Shown: positions 21,461 to 35,869, counted from the first letter of the stretch. The stretch: 64,000 nucleotides of DNA from Xylona heveae TC161 (GCF_001619985.1 NW_017264203.1:310001-374000), one strand, 5' to 3'. Numbers and translations are program-made. Notes: generated by a model not told the origin, from the letters alone.

Positions 21461-23198
21461 CCGCACCATGCGTGAGACCGCGTGCTGCTGTTCTTTGTCT
21501 GGGGCTCTGTTCGTCTCTCACCCGCTCGATGATTCCTTCCGCCGACAATGGCCCTGCCATGAAAACGAGCACGAGCCTGCGACTGACTCGATGGCACTGA
21601 ACGAGATTTTCTTTCTCTCTTAACGCCATGATACGGCTACTTGAGATTTCTGCGGATTTACTCCTTGCTTTCTAGTCTTTTCCATGCGCCAAAGGGGAGT
21701 CTTTCTATAATCGGCGCGAATTTGAAGGCGGACCCTCTCAATTTATTCAAACTCTCACGTCCTTTCCCTGTCTTTCAACACCTTTTTATTCCGACCTTGT
21801 AAATATTCCTCCCTTGCCCCCATATTACCACCTTTTTACTGTACCATTACCCACTTTCTCTTCTTTGAACTCATTTTACACGATAATGATGGATGACGAA
21901 TGCTTCTTTTAGCGGGAAAAGGAAATCTATTACTCAATTTCTGGACGTCTCCATTGAATCAAACTTCTATTTTTTTAAACGTCTATTATTTCCCCTCTTA
22001 TCGCCCTTTCGTCTACACTACCCCCGGTCCGTCTTTATTGCTTTCCCATTTCTTTTTTAAATTAACCGTTGCGGACGTTATGTGTTGGACACAATGACGA
22101 AATGGATCGAATTGATCCATGGGGTTGAGGGGGGAAAATGTGATCGGTTCTGCAATGGTTTTACTGATCTTTTGGGATCAACTTGATGGATGGAGAACAA
22201 GTTCGTGAGACGTCGGGTCGAGACGCGCGTGTGTTGCCAGATGACATGAGCATGGAACAAAGATTTGCCATCTTGACCATGCTCTTTGTTCCTCGGAAAA
22301 CACCTTCACTGTCGTGCAGTGATTTGCCTTTCTTGACTGGATCTGATGATTTCTCGCCGGACGGAGGCACCCCTATCTAATGTACGATATGCTGCTTCCC
22401 ATTTAATTCAAGCGATTACTAGCGAATGGATGGAGTGAACTATGTCTTATGCAGTACGTATGACCTCGGTCGGTGTTTCTGCTATAATATCAATGAGCTG
22501 CACGATGGAAAATTTGAAAATAAGTCTGGTGTAGACCTGTGACCATGTGTAATCAAAATAAGACTCGAACTCCTTTGCAGTGCTTGGGTAAATTAATTAA
22601 CGAATGCTCTACTCCGATATGGGCGAGTATGGATTTGCCGACGAACCCAAGAGAGAGCGGGCGAGGCGAGGCGAGACGATTGATCGCTTCAGGCTTGCGG
22701 GTGTTGTAGCTTCAGTAAGTCTCGCTGCTTTCGACTTTGCGACACCTCGATTTGCAAGCGCTCTCCGCCCTGCAGCATTTCGTCTTGCTCCCATTTCCCC
22801 ACAACCATCGCCTCGAGCGTTGATCCTTGTTGTCACCGCATCTCTTCGCTTGTAAATTTTGGTGGTCAACCGTCCTGACAATAACAATTTTCAATCTCTA
22901 CTGTTCCTTCGACACAGGAGCTCGACGACCACGAATATAAAGCAAGGGCCATCGATCTCCCGGCCTCGGACAGACTCCGGTTGCGCTTCAATTCCACAGC
23001 GTCTACCGCTTGACTCAATAGACACACTACGTCGAACTTATCTCTCGAACGTATTCTCTCTCAATCTTGAAGAGTTCACGCACTACTTGACATCAAACTC
23101 CTTTCGAGCTCGAAGCGCCAGTGTCGTCTGCAAGCACTTCGACGTCTCCAGCCGCATCGACGTATCTCGTCCGAAACCGACAGGGCTAGACTTTCAAA
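21461..23198. other. Intergenic between BDF1 and RVB2
   Basis: These 1.7 kb hold the BDF1 3' UTR and the RVB2 promoter and leader. No gene is supported. Two neighbouring inverted repeats lie at 22080-22120. A degenerate tRNA-like stretch on the minus strand near 22540-22625 is discussed under rejected items. Confidence 0.5.
22080..22120. repeat. Two adjacent inverted repeats in the BDF1-RVB2 spacer
   Basis: TGTGT-TGG-ACACA at about 22081-22093 is followed by ATGGATC (22102-22108), five spacer bases and GATCCAT (22114-22120). Both have perfect arms. They could be hairpins near a transcript end or simple chance palindromes. Confidence 0.3.
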
Positions 23199-25231
<2,033 letters not shown>

Positions 25232-25832
25232 TTCCATTCTGGTTTCTACTAAGAACGAAGGGGATTGGGTTGCTTACTTTCTTTTTCATGTTACTTCCAA
25301 AAATGGGGATCTGAATGTTCAAGAGGCCGACAACGGCACTATTCTTCTCGAGGCGTTTGGTTTGTAATGCACGTATCTATCAGTTCATATCAGATTAGAC
25401 GCTAGAATTGAGCGTTGTTTAGGTGGTTTAAGAATTTACAGTCGTAGATTGTGTGAATGAGATGCGACAAAGCATGAAAAGTATGTTGAAATGAATCAAG
25501 CTTTGCCAGCTATCTCGAAACAGTAGTGTAGCAGTGCATGAAGAAATTGGTTTGTCAGTGGATCGTGGGTTTGGTTTTATGTTGTTGTGAGTTCTGCAGT
25601 GCTGCGACTACGGGGTACTTTGAAGTTTGCCGATTTCCATTTTAGCTGCGACTTTCGGAGAGACAGAACTCCCCGCTATACATCACAAAATCCACCCCAC
25701 TAAACTTTACCACCTCCGACATCCTTCCGTTACCTCCATGTGCTAAACCAACGAACCGACATTCAATTGCCTGTCAGCCGGCTAGATCCTCCTTCAAATC
25801 TACCTCCTTTACCAGCTGCAACTTCTCTCATC
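25232..25832. other. Intergenic between RVB2 and ADE8
   Basis: RVB2 3' UTR followed by the ADE8 promoter and leader. No gene is seen. The leader probably contains a minimal upstream ORF at 25738-25746. Confidence 0.5.
25738..25746 (+). promoter_or_regulatory. Two-codon upstream ORF (ATG TGC TAA) before ADE8
   Basis: An ATG followed by one sense codon and a stop lies 87 bp before the ADE8 start. If transcribed it would make initiation at ADE8 depend on reinitiation or leaky scanning. The context (TCCATGT) is weak. The transcript start is not known from sequence. Confidence 0.35.
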
Positions 25833-26662
25833 ATGGCCGGTACTCCCCGTCTTACCGTCCTCATCTCCGGCAACGGAACGAACCTTCAAGCTCTTATCGA
25901 CAAGGTTTCAGCCAAAGAACTTTCTCCGCCAACCACTACTATTGTGCGTGTTATTTCTAATCGCAAAGACGCATTTGGTCTCGAGCGTGCCCGCCATGCG
26001 AACATTCCCACCCTATATCACAACCTGGTGTCCTACAAGAAGAAACAACCTGCCACGCCCGAGGGCATTCAGGTTGCTCGTGAAGAGTACGATGCTGAGC
26101 TCGCGCGCCTTGTCCTGGCCGATAAGCCGGACCTTGTAGTTTGCCTGGGTTTCTTGCATGTGCTGTCGCCAAGATTCTTGGATCCCCTGGAGCGGGAGGG
26201 TTTGCGGATAATTAATTTGCATCCAGCATTGCCTGGAGCTTTCTCTGGCGCTGTGAGTATCACCGTACCTTTGCTGGGATCAGGATCTCGCCCTCATTGC
26301 CTACTTGGTTGCATTGGGCAAAGGCCAGCTTCTAGCCCGTCTTTATAAAACAGACGATCCCTGCTGGAATTGAATGCATATGCTAATTAAATACTTCTAC
26401 GCAGAATGCTATTGAGCGTGCACACGACGCTTGGATGCAAGGCGAAATCGATAAGACCGGCGTCATGATTCACAATGTCATTTCCGAAGTCGACATGGGC
26501 AAACCCATCTTGGTTCGCGAAATCCCATTCATCAAGGGCCAGGATGAGGACGTGCATAAGTTGGAGCAACGCATTCATGAAATTGAATGGGGAGCGGTAA
26601 TTGAGGGCACGCAGATTGCGATTAACAATGTTCTAGCGCAGAAGGGAGAGACTCCGGCATAG
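25833..26662 (+). CDS. ADE8: Phosphoribosylglycinamide formyltransferase (GART, Ade8), 225 aa
   Basis: Exons 25833-26252 and 26405-26662 are joined across a 152 nt phase-0 intron. This is the monofunctional PurN-type enzyme that transfers a formyl group from 10-formyl-THF to GAR in cytosolic purine synthesis. The substrate loop ISGNGTNLQ is at residues 11-19. The catalytic triad seen in PurN corresponds to Asn128 and His130 in INLHPALPG and Asp170 in HNVISEVDMG. The intron splits the protein right after GAFSGA, giving GAFSGANAIERA as in relatives. The length is typical. An in-frame open stretch continues upstream of the ATG but has no ATG and fits no family extension. Confidence 0.95.
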
Positions 26663-27471
26663 ACTTATTGGCTATCATGCAATTGGGTTTTTCAATCCCG
26701 GAACAGTGAAGCAAAGCTTTGACGGAATCTATGCATCAAAGATACTGGACCAGAAATGTCATTGAGATTTGGATGGCGGGCTGCGGAAATATCACGTAGC
26801 TCTTTCGAAGGACAAGAGGCAAGGGCAAGATTAGGATATATACCCATGACTTGCGCGTTTTAAAGTTTTTTAACGGGAGTCTACCAGAAAAGTTATCTAA
26901 AAGTTTAGAATTTTGAATATAAGAATATTAGATTTAAAGTTTACAAAGGACAGAACCTTTATGAATTAATTAGAGGATGACTGGGTGTTTTGACGGTCTA
27001 CTCTGTATCAGTTACTATTCCAATACTACGGCGAGATTTACAGTAAGACCTGAAGACCTTTGCTAGCCGGCCGAACCCTTCGCTATAGCCATCCTCGTTG
27101 CGTCGCATGTCGTTATCGCTTGCAGGGCTCTTATCGGTGGTTAGAACGGCCCGCTCGCTGTACTGCCCTGCTTAACCACCAACACCACCCCGCCATTACT
27201 CTACCTTTCTCTGTCCACGCCTTTTACGCTTTACGAACCACGACTGGAGCAGCTGGCTGCTTCTACCAATTGTGCTTTGCCATTGCTAGAAACTCCTCGA
27301 GCAGTCTATCCTTCCGACCCAAAGACTCAACACAGGGGAAATCCGAAACAAAAGCAGTTAAACCACATTAGTTTGTCGGCATATTAGGTGGAGCTATCTT
27401 TAAGGACGCATCAATCGCAGAGCTCTGTTTACACAACGACGGTCCCATAACGGAAGAGCAGCCGAAGCAAG
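26663..27471. other. Intergenic between ADE8 and NRK1
   Basis: An AT-rich block at about 26855-26985 follows the ADE8 3' end. The remainder is the promoter and leader of the next gene. No RNA or protein gene is seen. Confidence 0.45.
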
Positions 27472-28467
27472 ATGACGGGACAACTGCAGTCTCAGACAAC
27501 ATCAATACCTAAAACTGGCGGATCGAGCCAAGAACAGCAGCAGCGTCTCCAACAAAAGCAGCCCCACACCGTCATTGTGGGTATAAGCGGATGTTCGTCC
27601 AGCGGAAAAACGACATTAAGTCGGTACCTCCGTGATCTGTTTCCAGACGTATTTATCTTGCATGAGGATGATTTCTATAGACCAGAGGAGCAGTACGTTT
27701 TCGTTCTAGCCCAACACTCATAACCTCCTTGTCCACCAAATCCTTCTTATCCAGAATGCTAATTACTCTCTGCTAGACTCCCATTCAAAGCTGGACTTCG
27801 TGATTGGGATTGCGCCGCGTCTATTGACATTCCCGCATTCGTATCCGCGCTCGAATATATTCACGCGCACGGCAGTCCACCGCCTGATCTCGAGTCCAAA
27901 GAAGACCAAAACGATGTCGGCCCCAGCCATGTCCCTGAGGAAACGATGAAACGCTTGAAGAATATGGTGAAGAAGTGGACAGATTCATTCCGAACGGATG
28001 CTCCAAACATGTCTTCTTCTTCTTCTTCTTCTTCTCCCCGTGAAGACGGAGAAAGGGAAGGTGAAAGAAAACAAAATCTTGGTCCATCGCAAAGTCCACC
28101 CCGTATCGCTCTAGTTGACGGCTTCCTCCTGTATGGCAGCTCCGTACGCGACACTCTTCTCCCGCATTTCGACATCAAGCTCCTAACTCGTGCCCCTTAC
28201 TCCCGCGCCAAAGCCCGTCGCGAGGCTCGCTCAGGCTACGTCACGCTTGAAGGATTCTGGGAAGACCCACCAGGCTACGTGGATGATGTGGTTTGGCCGA
28301 ATTATGTCGACGATCACGCGTACTTGTTTGCACAGGGAGATGTGGAGGGCCAAGTTAACAAATCTACGGCGAGCGAGTTGGGGGTGTATGTTACCCCAGA
28401 ATTGGATATGCAGATGGGAGAGATGCTTGAGTGGGCCATCGAGGTGATTACGCGCACGGTGAGATAG
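27472..28467 (+). CDS. NRK1: Nicotinamide riboside kinase, 303 aa
   Basis: Exons 27472-27692 and 27777-28467 join across an 84 nt phase-2 intron. The P-loop GISGCSSSGKTT is at residues 37-48. HEDDFYRPEE at 64-73 carries the Asp that contacts the riboside and base in Nrk enzymes, and RDWDCAASID follows directly after the intron. The lid and core (VDGFLLY, RSGYVTLEGFWEDPPGYVDDVVWPNY) are typical of fungal Nrk1, which phosphorylates nicotinamide riboside to NMN for NAD salvage. A fungal insertion between core strands contains eight Ser encoded by a pure TCT repeat. The first 32 residues are a Gln-rich tail before the kinase fold. Confidence 0.92.
28012..28035 (+). repeat. TCT microsatellite inside NRK1 (poly-Ser)
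   Basis: Eight uninterrupted TCT codons encode Ser8 in a loop of the kinase. Changes in whole units stay in frame. It is a likely length polymorphism within the species. Confidence 0.8.
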
Positions 28468-28786
28468 TTGACTGATTTTACTAAAGGAGTTTTGTGGTGT
28501 AAGGTAGGCTTCGTCTGTTGCTTGATGATGGTGCGCGAGTGGAGAATAACACCCGAGAAGCCGCCGCGAGAGAAATGGAATATGATATGAAATGAGTATA
28601 GATATAGATATAGATGCGTATATGACATTCGAGCACGGCATCATATAGTACATAGTGTGCTTAGCATAGACTTGAAACTAAATGATAAAAAGAGATAATC
28701 CGCAAAGTAGGGTATACGCTGATAACAGTTGACATTTTTAAACGCCAGCGACAGATTCAGAAAAGAGCTTAATCCCGACTTCTTCT
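28468..28786. other. Spacer between convergent NRK1 and cyclin genes
   Basis: These are the two 3' UTRs, with a short TATAGA tandem run at about 28596-28613. No gene is seen. Confidence 0.5.
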
Positions 28787-30104
28787 TCACGTTGGTGTTT
28801 GTATTGCTGTAGATATCTTGACAATGGTATCCTGCACTAATTTTCTCAGCTCGGAAATACACTCGACAAAATCCTCAACATGGACTTTTCCGCCCGTCAC
28901 GCTGTCCAGCCATGTCGATAGCGCGGCGGTATGCTGTTCATGCCGTTGATGCTGGGTTTCCGGGCTTTCTTGTTGCTTTTCCTGTTGATCCCGGTTTACT
29001 CCTTGATCGAAATGTTCCACTACGGCCTGACGTCCGTCTTGATCCCGGTGTGCTTCTACCGATGGTGACGGTAAGGTAGATGATAGACTTGATTTCAAAG
29101 GGGACGGATCATTGGAGCCTGAGACAGGAGATGCAGGAGGTTGAATAGGCACGACAGGCTGTAAGCCACGTTCTTCGAGAGTGGTATAGATGCAGGCAGC
29201 GGCAATCGTGCGCGCGGGAAAAAAGTTGGACAGATGATATGAGCGGCATCTGTCCGAAGAAAGAGTTGTTAGTTTTTGGCTTGACGGACCCAAGTCATAT
29301 GAAATGGATACATACGCATCAACAGCTCTAGCGGTACATGCCCGCGCAACAGCTGTCTCCATGAGATCTACCATGCGGTATTCGTCACGGTACTCTTGGC
29401 CTATGGCCTCATACGGTCCATCCAGACAGCTCTGCCACGGACCCGACGGGATGTTCACTTCCCCGACAGTTCGGTCAAGATAGCGGGGGACGAAGTGTAG
29501 TGGAAGCGATACTCGTAGATCGAATTGAAGCACGCGCAAAAGTATGAGCTCGGCCTGTACTACCGTTGCGCGCACAGAATCGTACAGTGGCGAGGGGAAC
29601 GTCAATGGTTTTACGGGAACCTCGTGCGCGTGCAGGAGACGCCATGCGGGCAGTAGAAATTCGCGAAGACGCCGTGTTGCCTCGGTTGTTTTGGATGCGA
29701 GGTTGAGACTTGCCAGGGAGAGAGTCTGGATGTTTATTCATGCTTTAGTTTCTTGTTTGTATGCGGAATTGGTGGTCCAAGGGGAGAAGAAGAAGAAGAA
29801 AAAAAAGAGAGGAGGGAGACAATAGGGAAAGGTGACGTACATGAGGGTCGAGAATGGGAACGTGCATGTCATTTTCTTGGTTGATGGAGTTGCAGAAGCG
29901 CTGGTATTTGTTGATATATATGAATGACATGGCGAGTGTTTCTTCTGGCCTGAGCATAGAATGATAATGTTAGTTGGCTGTGAGGCCAAAGAGGGAAAAG
30001 CTATATAGGTAGGTCTAAGCTTACAGGCGCAGAATGTCTGCCATGAGACTGCTGAATGCGAGTGCGCTGGTGGGCCGCGGTATAGGAGGTGTCCAGTCTG
30101 GCAT
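28787..30104 (-). CDS. Cyclin-box protein of the transcription-cyclin type, 353 aa
   Basis: Four exons, 30104-30025, 29949-29841, 29725-29316 and 29249-28787 (introns 75, 115 and 66 nt), join in frame. The N-terminal cyclin box starts at the first exon: ADILRLPEETLAMSFIYINKY, then LASLNLASKTTEATRRLREF and AELILLRVLQFDLRV. This pattern marks C/H/K/L/Q-type cyclins rather than mitotic B cyclins. A second box is weaker (about 165-240), with FFPARTIAAACIYTTLEERG. The C-terminal third is Ser/Pro/Gln-rich and ends in a helical segment. Such cyclins partner kinases acting on RNA polymerase II or splicing. I cannot say which subtype (L, Q/FAM58 or Bur2-like). It stands head to head with the SNF2 gene over 456 bp. 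Confidence 0.85.
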
Positions 30105-30560
30105 GATGAGTGCAGTATGAAAGCGTAGTGAAATATGTCAATTGAGCTGGATATGTAGGATATTGTTCTTCTGGAGAGTTGAATCAACAATGCGACAATC
30201 TAAGGCGGTGAATGAAATTGACCAATTAGCGAATGCGGAGATAGCGAGTTCCATGTCCGATAGTGGGAGCGAGGCTACCAAGTTTATTCTTATTTCATCT
30301 CGAGCTCCTTTGACTCAACTTCAAATGGAGAATTGAAATCACCTTCCGGAGATCTCCTTTATTTACCTGTGGAGCTCGTTAGCATTTCATTGAAACGTCA
30401 TCTCATTTATGCGTCGTTGACGAACCCTTCCCCCTCGGCGGTGGCTCCCTGCCCGCTGGCCTTTCCCGCTTGCTCCTCGACTCTAGAGAATGCTCAGTTC
30501 ATTCCTTTTGACTTTGCTTTGATAGCTGGATGAGCAATCCGGATGAATTAGCGTTTCAGA
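30105..30560. promoter_or_regulatory. Shared upstream region of cyclin and SNF2 genes
   Basis: 456 bp between two divergent start codons, so it must hold both promoters. No specific consensus site stands out. Confidence 0.4.
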
Positions 30561-33500
30561 ATGGCTCATCGTTCTGTTGACTCTTTTCTTAACCACGGCA
30601 ACACTCCCATCACTCCGGCTGACGAAACCCGTAGTCCGGTAAGCTTACGATTTATCACACTCGTAATGTTTATGCTGACGGCTCTTTCTTAAAAGTCCTC
30701 CGAGAGACTTCAGGTATTCACCGACTCATATGCCTCGAATCGTTCCAGCCGCTCTTCGTCTGTTTCTTCTGTCATAGCATGCCCGCCGCCTCGGAAACTT
30801 TCCACCGCGCAAAGTATTCTCGACGACTTGACCAACTATGTAGCAGCGGGATCCATTAGGATTGGCGGCGAAGATAATCCAATAAATTTCAAAAAAGAAG
30901 GGTCTCTAGAGCTACTCGCTCAGGGTGAAAATGCCGCCTCGGTATTCATCGAATATCCCTTTCTCAAGCAACTTCTGGCAGCGTCCTGGGTACGAGCATT
31001 CCTCTTGCAAAACAGGAAACACCCAGATTACGGATCGATACGTTGCTATATTTTGGCAGAAGATGTTGGCAGAGGCCATTTGAGACGGACGGACAAGAAT
31101 CTGCGCAAGGCTTTGAGGACAATTCTTGCGCATCTTGATGTGGCACCTGAAGCTTGGAACGCCGGTTACGAACTGGATACGCAAGCAAGACCGATGCTGA
31201 GTGATGCTCAGCCAGATGCATCATTGTCGTCTCTCTTCTATCTCTACAATACACTGAAATCTCCGGATCCGAGTCCCGAAAACGTGCCGGTCAGGCACAC
31301 AAGGTCTGCGATGGAGACCTTGCTGGACCCAAATGACGCACCAGATGGCCTGAAAACAACGCTCTATCCCTACCAAAGGAGATCGGCAGCTATGATGCTT
31401 CAAAAAGAGGCCGCACCCACTCTTCAGCTTGATCCCCGTTTACGTCAAATGGCCGGCCTTGATGGGAGGACGTTCTATTTCGACCAGGAAACGATGGGAG
31501 TTTTGCAACATCCAAGGTTGTACGAAGAGGCCAGAGGAGGAATCCTGGCTGAGACCATGGGCCTAGGGTGAGAGCAATGCTTTTTAGCACTCTCCCATCG
31601 AAGCATGCCGCTAATGTGTATAGTAAAACGCTCATTTGCCTCGCTGTCATTCTAGCAAGTAAAGGACATTGGCCGCGTATACCCGCAGAATATTCAACTG
31701 GATTGCTTCCGCGTCGGGAGAAGGTTGGTTCTCTCCTCGACATGGCAGCCAGTACGATTGGAAGATATTCAATCCCCTGGAAACCACATTTCGGGGCTCT
31801 GACAGAGGCTGGTGAAGACCACAGCCGATGCATCGAACTCCTCAAAAAGAATGTCGGACGATACGAAATCCCTGGAGCACCTCCTCGAAGCTTGCGTGCC
31901 ACAGCCATGCCAAAGAGCCGGCCGATACGGCTTTCTACCGCCACTATCGTCATTGTCCCTGCCAATTTAGTCAATCAGTGGTTAGATGAAATCAAAAAGC
32001 ATACAAAGGATGGGAGCCTGAAAATGCTTGTGATGGACAGCCTTAAGAAGGAACTTCCTGGTGCCGAGGCCTTGGCTGATTTTGATGTGATTCTGTTTTC
32101 GAAGCCTCGTTGGGAACGAGAAGTCCGCGATGGAGAGGACAGCAAAGGCCGTCGGGCTCCCCAGGGAATGCAGCTGTCCTGTGCTTGCCCTTATATTGGC
32201 GCTACACGTCAGAGAGACTGCAGTTGCTTCAGAGACGTCGAGATTTATTCATCGCCGCTAAAGCAGATCCACTGGTTACGGATCATTGTCGACGAAGGCC
32301 ATAGCTTTGCGTCTTCTGGTTCCAAGTCCAATGCAGTCCTGGTTGCCGGCGAGCTTCAGACTGATTCTCGGTGGGTCATTAGCGGAACTCCGACAAAAGG
32401 ATTGATGGGTGTTGAAGTCGAATTGGCGGCTAGTGAGCACCAAAAGGTTGAATGGGAGGAACGGGATAACTTGAGCCCAAAGACGCGAAGAAAGGCTTTG
32501 GAATCGCGCAAGTCTGGCGCCGACTGGCTTCAGGAGAAGAAGGACGTTGAAAAATTAGGTCGCATCGCGGTTGACTATCTCAAACTCCGGCCATGGGCAA
32601 ATGTCTGGCCAATTGAACCCACGGCGCCGGCATGGATGTGGCATATGTATCGACCTGCCGCTGCCGGCCAATTTGCTGGGTATTCTGAATGCCTCAAACG
32701 TACTCTAAAGGGATTGATAGTGAAACACCGTGCAGAGGATTTTGAAATCGACGTACAGTTACCTCCGCTCTATAATCAATTAGTCTACCTGGAGCCAGCA
32801 TTTTTCGATCGTCTTTCCATTAATCTCTTCTTAGCAGTACTGACGACTAATGCTGTTACTTCGGAGCGCGAAGATACAGACTACTTATGGCATCCAAGAA
32901 ACAGGAAGTCACTCAACACGCTGGTCTCGAATTTGCGCCAAAGCGGCTTCTTCTGGACCGGCTTCAGCGAAAAAGATGTGTCCGAGGCGCTCAAGCACGC
33001 TGAAAATTACCTCGAAAGCAAAGGGGACCAATGCCCCGAGCGAGATCGCAACGCCTTGACCAAAGCATTAGCCGTAGCAAAGATGGCTCTTCAGTCTTCG
33101 GGATGGCTCGCGTTTAGTCAATTTCATGAGCTGGGATTGTTTGTCGAGAAATGGCCTGAAGAACATGCAGCTGCATGGGCGCTCGATGCCCGCGCTACGA
33201 TACCTATGGTTGTCGGTCTTACACAACTCATCAAGGCGCAAAAATACGTCAATAACCAGCTATATGCCTCTGACCCGAGCACTGGTCTGTCGGCAGCTGG
33301 CAAGTCTGCAATGGAAGCGGCTTTCGATCACGCCAGGACTCACAACAAAGACAGTGGAACCAAAGACAAGGGAATTAGCACGTCTAGCTCTCTACAAGAG
33401 GCTCCACCAACTCCCAAGAAGAAACACAAATGGTGGAAAGAACGTGGTCGGACACCAAATCCAGTCGAGTCAGTCGCGACGAATGGTCTTAAGTCCGCTC

Positions 33501-35375
33501 TCAAGAGACCATCTGCGCCAGTCATGTGTCCTGCACTTCCACCTGACTCACCTCTTGCTCAAGCTTCGATTACAGGCACTGCCTCCGCCAAGTTGAGTTA
33601 TCTCCTAGACAAGATTCTCTCGCTTTACCGGAGTGAGAAGATTCTTGTCTTTTACGAAGGAGAAGACATTGCCGTATGTCCACTCGATCTTTACCATCCG
33701 AGTAGTATCAAAGTAGGCTAACGGTTCATAGTATTATATTGCGCAAGCTCTGGAAGTAGTCGACATTCAGTACCTCATCTACGCCAAATCGCTCTCCACT
33801 GAACGTCGTTCGTCTTACGTTGTCACTTTTAACACGACTGAAACATTCCGAGTCCTCCTCATGGACGTTAATCAGGCATCACACGGACTCAACATGTCTT
33901 CGGCCAGCAGAGTGTTTTTTGTCAATGCCATCTGGCAGCCCAACGTCGAAGCACAAGCCATCAAGCGTGCCCATCGTATTGGCCAGACGAGACCAGTCTA
34001 CGTCGAGACCCTAGTACTCAAAGGCACAATCGAGGACCAAATGCTGCAGCGCCGAAAATCTATGACGAACCAAGAACTTCAAAAAGCCGAGAAAAGTCTC
34101 CTAGATGACAACGGCATGACATCCATCATCCAACACGCAGAATTCCTTCCGCTTTCTCCAGAGGAAATGCAAGGTCCGGCTCAGATGGCACCTCTCAAAC
34201 ACCCCCAGCAGGTCTTTGCCCGTCCGACGCGCTGTGGGGTTTTGAATGACGATCCTGACGCTGGCCTCATTGGCATATCCACCGCAGGAAAGCCAAAAAA
34301 GCGCAGAACAAATCTACAAGCTGGCTTTGCTCTTCCCACAGATCCCTGTGTCAACGCAAGTGGAGAGGCAAACAACAACAGCAGCAGCAGTAGCAGAATG
34401 AGTAGTCCTGCCTTACCACCGCAGCGGAGCGTCGCATTTGATACTTCAGCCGCAGACGAGATTCGAGCTGCAGGCGGAATCATCATGGAGCCGCCGCGAG
34501 CAAGATCGTCACCAATCAAACCGAAGCCAAAGAAGGTGGCCAGATTCCTCATTGACGATGACGATGACACCGAGCAAAAGTCATCACAGACTACTCCTTC
34601 GGGAACGAGCCCAGCGACTACCAAGTCCCGTCCCAGCGTCAACTTCTCCATGGAGGGTGTGGAGTATACTTCTGCTCCTGAGTCAAAACCCGTCTCATCC
34701 CCGCTCCCTCCGACGGCCGCCAAAGCCACTTCTCTCAACGGTCCTGATATTGATAATATTCACCACGGATCAACCAATACCACCCCCACCGCCGTCCATT
34801 ACGACTTGTCAAATAACCCTGCTCTTCGTCTCCACTATCCGGACAGCCCTCCCGACGCACATCATCACTCCACTTTCTCTACTTTTGCAGTTCCGCCACA
34901 ATCATCATCATTCTCCCAGCATAATACTACTAATGACCACCGTTCTCCGCCCCCATCGACATCGTTTTCTCTCGGGTTCTTACACCCTTTTCCACGCCCT
35001 CCTGCTTCTCCGCTTTCTGCGTCGGGAAGCACAACTGCCACCGAAACTCCTCCTGTTTCTTATTCTCCTCTCTCCTCTTCTTCTCTTCCTGCTTCTGGTT
35101 CTCGTTCTCCCGCGGGACGTAATACTACTTCTCCACACGGACAGACTCCAGACGCATCATCAAGCGCGAATATCAATCCCAATGAGCCAGCGCGTTCAGC
35201 GACTAATATCCCTCCCCCTTCTTTTTCTCCTACCACTACCGCCACCGCCACCGCCACCGCTACCGCCGAAAATACTACACACGAGCAGAAACAAGAACAA
35301 GAGCCACTTCGCAGACAGTCTTTGTTTGGCGGAATATCTCTTCCTCCTGTGCCGGTTTATCGTCGGCCGTTCTAA
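30561..35375 (+). CDS. SNF2-family ATPase/helicase-like protein, 1547 aa
   Basis: Exons 30561-30638, 30696-31567, 31624-33673 and 33732-35375 (introns 56-58 nt) join in frame. Motif I AETMGLGKT is split by intron 2 (Lys318). Motif Ia is VIVPANLVNQW, motif II is DEGH (540-543) in LRIIVDEGHSF, motif III is VISGTPTKG, motif IV is EKILVFYEGEDIAYYIAQAL across intron 3, and motifs V/VI are DVNQASHGLNM and QAIKRAHRIGQTR (about 1070-1090). DEGH and HRIGQ place it near the Rad5/Rad16/Uls1/Irc20 part of SNF2, but no RING or HIRAN domain is visible. About 460 residues lie between motifs III and IV. A CxC...CxC cysteine motif (503-518) lies between motifs Ia and II. The C-terminal 370 residues are Ser/Pro/Thr-rich disorder. 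It probably acts on chromatin or DNA repair; the substrate is unknown. Confidence 0.9.
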
Positions 35376-35869
35376 GACCCTTATCTTTTTTTTTTATCCC
35401 CGCGACATATCTCATCGTCCCCCATAGTTCATTCTCTCTTTCATCCTTGTCGTATTTCGTCTCTTCCATCTAGCGTTTCTGAAATGACACTTTACACTTT
35501 GCAAAGTAATACCCGAGGCGTGAGGGATCCATGACACTTGTTCTTACCGGAGTTACGTGGATAACTGGAGGGCTCGGGCTCGGGCTCAGGCGGACGAAAA
35601 TTTACAGTTTCTTTTCTTTTCTTTTTTTTTTTTTTTAATGGAATCATCTTCGGCGCGGTTGATGGAATCATCTGGGGCGCGGTCAAATGGAAATAACGAG
35701 ATATTATGAACAGCCACGTTGTATCTAAAATGAATCTTTCTTTCTCCTTTTGCTTATCAATTTATGTAAAAACGCGTAAACGCGTAGTTGATACTATCGA
35801 ATTTGTGTCTGCGTATAGCGGGTCTCGCGAGCAGCAGGAGATTACTTCAACGAGGCGGAGAAGAAGAAG

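Noticed and set aside
22540-22625. tRNA-like stretch on the minus strand (B-box-like GAGTTCGAGTC, A-box-like TAGAGC)
   Set aside because: The arms do not pair: the T-stem has mismatches and the acceptor ends do not match. At best a decayed relic, so not annotated as tRNA.
28395-28653. Minus-strand frame overlapping the NRK1 3' end
   Set aside because: It overlaps the end of NRK1 and has no resemblance to a known protein; the cyclin gene ends before it.
34438-35427. 329-codon frame inside the SNF2 disordered C-terminal tail
   Set aside because: It is the +1 shadow of a Ser/Pro/Thr-rich coding stretch; the product is Leu/Pro low-complexity and the real frame continues the SNF2 protein.
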